Below, in pieces: positions 55,500-64,000 of a stretch of DNA of 64,000 nt. The notes beneath the pieces are model-generated. The model worked only from the letters and a program-made list of their open reading frames with translations, was not told the DNA's origin and ran no database searches. The DNA comes from Symbiodinium natans (lineage: Eukaryota; Sar; Dinophyceae; Suessiales; Symbiodiniaceae): assembly GCA_905221605.1 (NCBI GenBank), contig CAJNDS010000968.1, positions 62,501 through 126,500 on the forward strand, given 5' to 3'. Position 1 is the first letter of the stretch; the number at the start of each line of letters is the position of its first letter. Both the position numbers and the translations under genes were made by a program.

Positions 55500-56880
55500 G
55501 CTCATCAACCCTAACGCAACCCTAAGCGAACCCAAGAACTAGCGGAAGGAGCCCGTAAACAAACGACATCATGATGACTGTACAAACCTTGCCGGGCCAC
55601 AAACCCGGAACCCTCAACCCTCGAGGCGTAGGGTGGCGTAGGGTCGAGACAAAACCCGAACAGTGCGACGACCTCGTGGGTTCGTGGCGCTCCATAGTCG
55701 ACTTCGCAGGTGGTTACAAGTTTAGGGCTTTTTGTAGGGCTTAGGGTTCAGGGTTTGGGGTTTTTAGGGCTTAGGGCAACTCGAAAAACCGACACCCTCG
55801 GGCACTTTGTGTTCTCCCGAGAGCAAGATCTGCACCCTACGCACGAATCTTGACTATCAAAACCTACTGAGCCCGAACTAGGGTGTAGCAGGGACAGGGC
55901 TTGAAAAGTTTAAGGGTTTACGGCAAGTTTACGGCCCACCCGAAGTTGAACCCTTCCCCAAAGCTTCTGAGCCCTGAACCCCTACTTGGATGATCGGGGG
56001 GCTTCGTAAGTTGTAGTTCAGGGTTTAGGGTTTAGGGTACAACTTGGGTTTCTCCTACTTAATAAGCAACGACTTGCTAAGTCCCCCGAGCCTCAGCCGC
56101 CCCAACAGCCTGAACTCTGAAGCCCGCGCGTGGAAAAAATAAAATCCAAGAGCCCTCAAACCTAGACCCTGAACCCCCACAAAACCCTTAACCTAAACCC
56201 GACACCCCACACCCCACACCCCAAACCCTAAACCCTAAACCCAAAACCCAAAACCCTAAACCCGAACCCCCAACCCCTGAACCCGGAACCCGGGGGCCCG
56301 GCCTGGTGGCCATTTCTGCAACCTGGGTACCCAGCCTCGCCTCGGTCTGTCCTATGCCTAAAGGGCCCAGGAAGGTTTAGGGTTTAGGGTTGAGGGTTGA
56401 GGGTTTTTGTGTGTTAGGGTTTATAAGGCTTAGGGTTCAAAGGCTTCCGGAGGGTTCGGGTGTAGGGCCAGAGAATAGGGGGACTTCTAGTTATAAGTAT
56501 ACAGGTGTAAAAATAGCACTGCTACGGCCACAGGTGACCTAAAAGAAAAGGTTGGTACAGTAAGGGGGTCTCTAGACCCAAGCGTGACCTAGGAACAAAA
56601 AGAGTGCCCTTTTTGGTTTAAAGGGGCTTGCAAGGGAACCGAAACCCTTACAGAAAAAGTAATAAGGGCCTACTCCGGGTCCTAGCGCTTTGTGGGAATG
56701 TGAAACAACAGCCGCTGGCACGTAATACTAGTACACCCAACACTCTGTTTAGCACCGGCTACACGCTGTTTACCGGCAAGTCTACCTCAACTCATATGGA
56801 ACCAAGGAGGGTGGAAGGGAGGGGTGCGCGTATCTTCCTGATTGGCGCTTATTACAGGCTTGTTTGGGATGATTAAGCCC
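55500..56880. other. Degenerate telomere-like repeat, one weak frame
   Basis: Scattered CCCTAAA and TTTAGGG words, CCCTAAACCC/CCCACACC mixture at 56180-56290. A plus frame at 56628-56876 (NTLFSTGYTLFTGKSTSTHM) has protein-like composition but no support. Confidence 0.5.
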
Positions 56881-57585
56881 ACCCTAAACCCTAAACCCTA
56901 AACCCTAAACCCTAAACCCTAAACCCTAAACCCTAAACCCTTATTTGGGGAATCTGGGGAGCCCGGTCCGCAGGTGACCATTCTCAAGGATGACCATGTA
57001 CAAGGTCTGGGGGAGGCCTGTGTGGGCACAGGGGAACTCGATTCCGGATAACTTGCATCCTTATGCCCTCCTCCCACCCTAAACCCTAAACCCTAAACCC
57101 TAAACCCTAAACCCTAGGCCCTAAACCCTAAATCCTAAACCCTAAACCCTAAACCCTAAACCCTAACCCTAAACCCTAAACCCTAAACCCTAGACATGAT
57201 CGACTGCAAGGGCCGAATTCTGCTCACGCCCAGGTGCACTTTGGTGGAGATGGACGAGTGCGCGTGACATAGCCAACTTGGAGGCCAAACGATTGCGCCG
57301 GTCGCAGACGCACTCAAGCCTAAACCCTAAACCCTAAACCCTAAACCCTAAACCCTAAACCCTAAACCCTAAACCTTTGTAGGGCGAAACCGACCCAGGG
57401 CCGGCCAGTGCCGCTAGGCAGGCCCGTGCCGCTCGGCGGCGCCATTCAATAGAGAGTTTCGGCTTAACACAGAAAAGCCCAACTCAAGCCCAAACCCTAA
57501 ACCCTAAACCCTAAACCCTAAACCCTAAACCCTAAACCCTAAACCCTAAACCCTAAACCCTAAACCCTAAACCCTAAACCCTAAG
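56880..57585. repeat. Cluster of four CCCTAAA tracts
   Basis: Tracts at 56880-56941, 57075-57194, 57320-57376 and 57491-57585, all C-rich on plus, separated by 115-135 bp of non-repeat sequence. Highest local density of canonical heptamers in the window. Confidence 0.95.
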
Positions 57586-57689
57586 TGAATGAGGGGGCAT
57601 GACTCTCTCCAGAACTTCTTAATCTTTGCGAGTAATGTTGGACCCTCTTTAGTGTGGGCCCCAAACCCACCGCCAAAAAAAACTGTCGA

Positions 57690-57985
57690 GGAGTTTCTAT
57701 AAATTTAAAAGGGGTCCATATGAATCTAAAAGGGATGAGCTCACATGCATTTAAACGGGAACCATGCGAATGTAAATCCGGGATAAGCTTATACGAATTT
57801 AAAAGGTGTCCATACGAATTTAAATGGGTTGAGTCTATATGAATGTAAAAGGGGTCCATATGAATTTAAAAGGGATGAATTTAAAAGGGGTCCATATGAA
57901 TTTACAAGGGATTCGCTTCTGTTGGGGATCTGTGTGAACTTAAAGAGGGATGAGTTTATGTGAATTTACAAGGGATCCCTATATG
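57690..57985. repeat. ~27-bp array of CATATGAATTTAAAAGGG
   Basis: About ten units alternating GGGGTCCATATGAATTTAAA and GGGATGAGTTTATATGAATT. Frames on both strands spell the repeat. Absent from duplication copy A except for one TTTAAAAGGGG word, so it expanded after the duplication. Confidence 0.9.
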
Positions 57986-58984
57986 ATTCTTCCAAATTCG
58001 GAGCCTCCGGGCCGGGGCCTTGACATAAAACAGGGTCAACAAATCAGTGCCATTATTCGGGGCCGAGGAAAACCTGGATCACTCCTTTGTCGGATTGAAC
58101 GAAACCAATTTTCAAATGGCTTCCTTCAAGGAAATTGATGGTTTCGGGCCGGTTGGAATGGATGAGGTCGGCCTTTAAAATCAGAAGGCTAGCCTTTAAC
58201 ATCATAAGGCCCGGCCTTAAACCAAGAGACCAAGGCATCCAAATTCGGAGCCTCCGGGCCGAAACAAGCCCTAATCCTTGAAAATAATGCCGGATTTCGG
58301 GAACCATTTGACTTTAAAGAGGGACCTGGTCTGCACCCCCAAACAGTCAGGGGTGTCCTGAATAGCCCAGCCAATTTGACTTTCATCAGGAGGTCCCTAA
58401 AACCGATTTGGGTTGGCAGGTTGCCAGGGCCCTACAAAACTGCAAAGATTCGGTCGAAGCTCCGGGCTAAAGGGTCTAGGATTTACGGTTTGCAGGTCCC
58501 CATGCACTCCAATGCCCCAATATCCCTCAACGAAAGCACGTGCCCCTAAATCGTGCTAGGATCCCTATAGTACATCGTGAGGAGCTCATCCTGGGCTGAA
58601 GTGTGTGAAGTCCTCCGAGGAATACGCCAACATGGCAGCCGGCAAGCCGTATAATCCCCATAAAAGACACCCGATAAACCCTAAACCCCTTTAACCCTAT
58701 AAACCCTATGAAACCTTGTAGACCCTAAACCCCAGGGTCCTGAAGATCCGGAACCTCTGCAGGGGGCACGTCGCTGATTTTCCTTCCGCGATCTCGTCAA
58801 CGAACACAAAAAACGTCTCATGTGGAACCCTCATATGGAACCAGGGCAGCGTGGAGAGCCACGAAACCTGAGGTTTAGGGTTTAGGGTCTGAGCTCTAAA
58901 CCCACTGAGGCTTCGCAAGGGTCAATTTAAGCCTTCTAAGGGCTCCTAGACCCAAACCTAAAGCTTAAGCTTGGGTTTAGGGTT

Positions 58985-60337
58985 TAGTGTTTAGGGCTCA
59001 GGGTTTTAGTTTGGGGTTAAAGGCTTTAGGCTTGAGGATTTTTCGGGTTCAGGGTTTCCAGGGCTTTTTTTTTGGGGGGGGGGGGGTTAGAGGTTTTGGG
59101 GAATTAGGGATTTAGGCCTGCGCTTGCCGAACATTCCCTGGCCCATGTCATGACATGTCCGAGCCATGAGAGCCATTGAAAGGATTCTAAGTCATAGGCC
59201 AGTTGTTGGGAGGCTTGGCTCCTCTTCCTCTACCCGAACCGTCACAACCGAAGTGGCGGCAAATGGCAGTTCTTGACTCGAGAACGCTAACCCTCCTAAA
59301 CGCTCGAGTCTGAGGTTTGCGATTTAGGGCCAGCCTTCACCCGGTCTGCAATTGCGGGGAGGAGGAGGAGGATTAAGCTCCATGGCTCTGTGCCGAGTGA
59401 ATGCGACGGAACTGATGGCTCACGTCGCGCAAGAAGCATTCTTGGATTCCTGCATGGACGGATCAATAGGGCTCAGTATCTTGAGGACCGAATGAAAGCA
59501 TAAACGGGTTTGTGGTTCACATACCCTTAAAGGGCTTGTGGTTCACATACCCGAATTGGGATTATAGTAGTATAGGGTATATGGTCCTAATCTTAGGGTT
59601 GATGTGGTCCCCAACGTGTGGTCCAGGGAGAGGTGAGGTTGATACAACTTCACCTGCAGCCCTTACAGCTCTTTGTTGCTTCTGCTCATCTGTGCAAGAA
59701 GCATCTGCCCGTCCCCCATGTCCGTGCCGTGTGCTAAAGCGGAGCCTAAGTGACACTTCTTGATAAGCTCGGATCGCTGCCAGAATGGGCTATTCGGCCT
59801 TGTAATCCCCATAATCAACCCCATTAAAAGGTCTTTCTAAGGGATGAAAAGGTATAATAGCAATAAGCCCTAAACCCTAAACCCTTTTTGAGGGATTATA
59901 CTCTATAATGGCCCCCATCCTGGTGGGCAAAACTCGACTCACCTTGGAGAGCCCATATTTACAGGCTTCCAACGACGCAGAACATACACAACTCGTGTTC
60001 CGAGGCAGCTCTGCAGGGAGCTCCCTTGCTTAGGGTTTAGGGTTTAGGGTTTGGGCTTTAGGGTTTAGGGTTTAGGGCTTAAGGTTTAGGGTTTGTCATT
60101 CGCTTCTTTGGCCGCTGGCCAAGAAGCACAGCGCGGAAATCCTCGGGAGAGCTCTCCACTTGCTTGCCCTGGGCCAGGAAGTCGTCAGGCAACCTCTATC
60201 CACACAAGGCTGCCGCAAAGCTTCCTACACTAAATGCCTCCTCCTCAACCAGCAGTCACAAGGGCCCACCCCAGGCCATAGGGTTTTCAGGGGGGCTTAG
60301 GGTTTCGGGTTTCGGAATTAGAATCTAGGATTGGCCT
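58985..60337. repeat. Unit U, copy 2 (with insertion and deletion)
   Basis: Matches copy 1, but the middle part (about 59750-59930) is replaced by unrelated sequence including TTAAAAGGTCTTTCTAAGGG, and part of the region near 59220 is deleted. Confidence 0.82.
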
Positions 60338-62400
60338 TTAAAGTTTAGTTTAGGGCCGTGGTTTGGGGCTTTAGGCTTGAGGCTTTTTAGGGTTCAGGGT
60401 TTCCAGGTTTTGAGGGGAGGGGGGGGGGGTGGGGTTGGAGGTTTAGGGAACTAGGGATTTAGTGATTTAGGTCTATGCTTGCCAAAACCATCTGCGAGTT
60501 CATTTGCACTGCCCAGATTGGGGCCATTGAAAGGAGGGAGCGCCGCCGCTCCTGCTAAGTCATAGGTAAGTTGTTGGGAGGCTTCCCAGAAACCAAACAT
60601 GAGATCCAGTTGAAGAACCCCAAATGTAAGAAACCACAAAGCTGCAGTAAGCGAGCAGCCCATAACATGCCCAGTAGAAACAGAACCTGCTCCTGCTCTA
60701 CCCGTCACACCCGAAGTGACGGCAGATGGCAGCTCTTGACTCGAGAACGCTAACCCTCCTAAACCTTGGAGTCTAGGGTTTGCGAATGAGGGCCCGCAAA
60801 TGCGAGGGAGGAGGCACCATGCATTAAAGGCACGGCTCTGTGCCGAGTAAATGCGACGGAACTGATGACTCACGTCGCGAAAAGAAGCATTCTGGGATTC
60901 CTGCATGGACGGACCAACAGGGCTCAGTATCAGTATCTTAAGGGCCGAATGAACGTAAAGAAGCCCTAGTAAGGGCTTTTTGAAGTAGGGTACATGGTCC
61001 TAATTTTAGGGCTCACGTGGTCCCCAAAGTGCGGTCCACGGGAGTGGTGAGCTTGATACAGTTTCACCTACAGCCCCTGCAAGAAGCATCTGCCTGTCCC
61101 CCATGTCCGTGCCATGTGCTAAAACGGAACCTGAGTGGCATCCCGAGACACCACTTCTTTATATGTGTTAAATCCGGATCGCAGGGCAAACTCGACTCAC
61201 TTGTAGAAGCCCATTTAGGCTTCAACCGATCCAGCAGAACACAGATAACTCATGTCCGAGGCAGCTCTGCAGAGAGCTCCCTTGCTTTGGGTTTAGGGTT
61301 CGCTTTTTTCCCTGTAAAAGGGCTTGTCGGAGGCCGCGGGCCAAGAAGCACAGCGCGGAAATCCTCGGGAGAGCTCTCCACTTGCTTGCCCTGGGCCAGG
61401 AAGTCGTCAGGCAACCTCCATCCACACAAGGCTGCCGCAAAGCTTCCTACACTAAATGCCTCCTCCTCAACCAGCAGTCACAAGGGCCCACCCCAGGCCA
61501 TGGGGTTTACAGGGGGGCTTAGGGTTTCGGGTTTCGGAATTAGAGTCTAGGATTGGCCTTTAAAGTTTAGTTTAGGGCCGTGGTTTGGGGCTTTAGGCTT
61601 GAGGCTTTTTAGGGTTCAGGGTTTCCAGGTTTTGAGGGGAGGGGGGGGGGGTGGGGTTGGAGGTTTAGGGAACTAGGGATTTAGTGATTTAGGTCTATGC
61701 TTGCCAAAACCATCTGCGAGTTCATTTGCACTGCCCAGATTGGGGCCATTGAAAGGAGGGAGCGCCGCCGCTCCTGCTAAGTCATAGGTAAGTTGTTGGG
61801 AGGCTTCCCAGAAACCAAACATGAGATCCAGTTGAAGAACCCACATGTAAGAAACCATACACACAAAGCTGCAGTAAGCGAGCAGCACATAACATGCCCA
61901 GTAGAAACAGAACCTGCTCCTGCTCTACCCGTCACACCCGAAGTGACGGCAGATGGCAGCTCTTGACTCGAGAACGCTAACCCTCCTAAACCTTGGAGTC
62001 TAGGGTTTGCGAATGAGGGCCCGCAAATGCGAGGGAGGAGGCACCATGCATTAAAGGCACGGCTCTGTGCCGAGTAAATGCGACGGAACTGATGACTCAC
62101 GTCGCGAAAAGAAGCATTCTGGGATTCCTGCATGGACGGACCAACAGGGCTCAGTATCAGTATCTTAAGGGCCGAATGAACGTAAAGAAGCCCTAGTAAG
62201 GATTTTTGAAGTAGGGTACATGGTCCTAATTTTAGGGTTCATGTGGTCCCCAAAGTATGGTCCACGGGAGTGGCGAGCTTGATACAGTTTCACCTACAGC
62301 CCCTACAGCTCTTTGTTGCTTCTGCTCATCTGTGCAAGAAGCATCTGCCCGTCCCCCATGTCCGTGCCATGTGCTAAAACGGAACCAAAGCGCAGAATTC
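60119..62400. repeat. Recent 1.2-kb tandem duplication (units U3 and U4)
   Basis: 60338-60960 and 61563-62185 are almost identical, as are 60119-60337 and 61341-61562, giving a period of about 1225 bp. Differences are a handful of substitutions and short indels, for example the insertion of CCATACACA near 61857 and a deletion of about 30 bp near 61080. Confidence 0.9.
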
Positions 62401-62633
62401 CCAGCTACGGCGGCACGCTATTCCGAGGGTTGCTGGGTCTCGAGTTAGGGTTTAGGGTTTAGGGTTTTGGGTTTTCGGTTTCAGGGTTTAGGGCTTAGGG
62501 CTTGGGGCTTACTTAGGGCGTAGGGTTGAGGGTTTAGGGTTTCTAGCCCCACTATAAGTCCCCTGATCCTTTGCGCATGGCAGGCGTAGAGCCAAGGGCT
62601 TTCGGGGCATGGCGCCGCTGGACAGAGAAGTGG

Positions 62634-62693
62634 GTTTAGGGTTTAGGGTTTAGGGTTTAGGGTTTAGGGTTTAGGGTTTAGGGTTTAGGGTTC
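62634..62693. repeat. Interstitial telomere-like tract (TTTAGGG x ~8)
   Basis: Inserted in copy B at a place where copy A (about 49990) has no tract; the flanks match between copies. Confidence 0.93.
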
Positions 62694-62879
62694 AGTTTTC
62701 AGGGTTTATGGTTGCTGCTGGAATGGGGCCTCTAGGGCTTACTGCTCATACAGGGTCTGGTGACTTCGGGTTTCGCGTGTGGGGCTTGCTAACTTTGTGT
62801 TCTTCTTGTTTTTTTGGGAGGGGAAGGGGCTTGATTCACTTTTTGTAAGATGCGGGCAGTTTAGAGCTTGAGGTTGAGG

Positions 62880-63060
62880 GTTCAAGGTCTTGTTCTGTGC
62901 AAAGCATGCAGGAAGCCCACCGAGCGTGCTCCACCTGCAACTGTGGAAGCTGCGCAAAAACCATGCAACCAACTGCCATGGCCTGTGGCACTGCTGTGAG
63001 GCTCAGCAGTACAGCCATTGTTGAGCTCTTGCATCAGAGGGCTCCCCCTGCAATTGAACC
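62880..63060. other. Duplicated segment open on both strands (pair of 50041-50226)
   Basis: Minus reads MAVLLSLTAVPQAMAVGCMV in copy B, and a matching frame with a stop in copy A. Plus frames are open too. Substitutions between copies do not concentrate at any codon position, so selection on a protein is not evident. Confidence 0.4.
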
Positions 63061-64000
63061 TACATTGCTCTTAATGACAGGGAGAAGGAGGGGTGGTTCG
63101 GGGAAAGCAGTCTTCGCCTGTCTTAGGGTAGTTACATGCTCCCTTAGCATGGGCCCTTAAAGGGGGTGCCCCTTATATACCCCTTATACACCCTATGCAA
63201 ATTCAGGGCCCATACATCAGAACCCTTTAAAGGAGGTAAGGGAACACATTAAGGCCCATGAAGCTTCCCTTAGAGCCTGGCGCCCTCGTGGATGTCCTTA
63301 AGTCCTTCGCAGCCTCCAAAGCCCTGAGCCATAACCCAAGGTCTTTAACCCTAAACCCTACACCCCCTAAACTCTAAGCTTGAAGATAAACCCTACGTCC
63401 AACCCAAAAGGGGCTGACAGGGCAAGAATGCATACAGGGCTTAGGGTTGTAAGGATTATAGGGTGTAAAAATAAAAATAAACGCCCACGTGCCCGGGAGT
63501 CTCACTGCCGCTCGCAGCCCTGACAGCTTTTTGCTGGGCACGGCGCCCGTGCTTGAAAACCTACTCCTATTCCTTCTTAGTGAGGAGTGAGGGAATTGGG
63601 TACTTTATATCCCCTGTATATACTCTTTCAGGGATGATCTAGGGCACCTACTTCCCTCCTTCCCTCCGAAGAACCACTCCGTACTCCTATGTTTCAGGTC
63701 TCAAAGCAGGATAGATACACCCTCGTTTGAGATCCGGATTTCAGGAGGCGGGCGAAGGCGCATCATGAGGACCAACTCACAACGTACCTCCAGTGGCACG
63801 TCCCGCATGCAGGACTGGACCTGTCCCAGAGTGGTTCAGGGGTTTAGGGTTTAGGGTCTGGGGCTCCATTTAGCTACGATTTTGGGGGGTACTGGCCCCA
63901 CATCTAGAGGGCCTGTCACCTAGTATTTTGTAGAAGGTTCATCCGGCCCACAGTGGCGATGCATGATGCATTCAGAGGTTTAGCCGTACATAAACAAATA
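63061..64000. other. Tail of duplication copy B, no firm gene
   Basis: 63480-63950 pairs with 50500-51010. The plus block after TTTCAG|GTCTCA, open in copy A (PDFRRWAQAPQEEQLTPHLE), has a stop in copy B. Short TTTAGGG words near 63840. Confidence 0.5.

Larger units (their letters stand above)
57634..63960. repeat. Segmental duplication, copy B (expanded)
   Basis: Homologous in order to 46640-51040 but about 1.9 kb longer. The extra length comes from the AT-rich array at 57690-57990 and from amplification of unit U into three copies. Confidence 0.85.

Noticed and set aside
57581-57859. 92-codon minus and 62-codon plus frames with repeating peptides
   Set aside because: Spelled by the CATATGAATTTAAAAGGG array.
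60451-60906. 151-codon minus-strand frame, with relatives at 61777-62133 and 47945-48394
   Set aside because: These are copies of duplicated unit U. Indels that are not multiples of three separate the copies, and copy 2 (59140-59450) is shifted out of frame near the start, so a conserved protein is not supported.

Overview
The window looks like nuclear DNA of a microbial eukaryote, most likely a dinoflagellate of the Symbiodiniaceae/Suessiales type. I infer this from four things. Plant-type telomeric heptamers (TTTAGGG / CCCTAAA) are scattered through it in both orientations. No prokaryote-style operons are present. A non-LTR retrotransposon fragment ends in a C-terminal Cys/His cluster of a style I associate with dinoflagellate LINEs. 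Many short candidate exons have acceptors of the form AG|G. The taxon is inference, not proof.

There is no long open gene. Reading codon by codon, I found dozens of short open blocks. Almost all lie on the minus strand, with plausible AG|G acceptors and GT (sometimes GC or GA) donors, separated by introns full of telomere-like repeat. Several neighbouring blocks join with matching codon phase: 13868-13407, 10530-10300, 25783-25505, 34930-34712 and 54960-54213. Four loci carry a recognisable family signature. These are a PPPDE (DeSI-type) isopeptidase at about 6.58-6.81 kb, a drug/metabolite (SLC35-like) transporter helix at 10.30-10.37 kb, and a SulP anion transporter with a membrane motif at 40.2 kb and the start of its STAS domain at 36.1-36.2 kb. 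The rest are exon candidates without a family name. Short open frames also arise by chance, so single unlinked exons stay tentative.

Layout. 0-6 kb: telomere-like repeat with candidate minus exons and a 5'-truncated LINE tail on the plus strand (3.1-4.1 kb). 6-8.5 kb: repeat-poor PPPDE locus. 8.5-21.7 kb: alternating interstitial telomeric tracts and minus-strand exons, with MITE-like elements. 21.8-23.8 kb: AT-rich island bounded by a perfect 27-bp inverted repeat and built of unusual short-repeat arrays. 24-46 kb: more minus-strand exons, including SulP, plus four MITE-like families. 46.6-51.0 and 57.6-64 kb: two diverged copies of one segmental duplication; in the second copy a 1.2-kb unit has been tandemly re-amplified. 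53.7-55.4 kb, between the copies: a linked group of minus-strand exons.

No tRNA, rRNA, CRISPR array or recognised virus was found. I did not see the dinoflagellate spliced-leader sequence.
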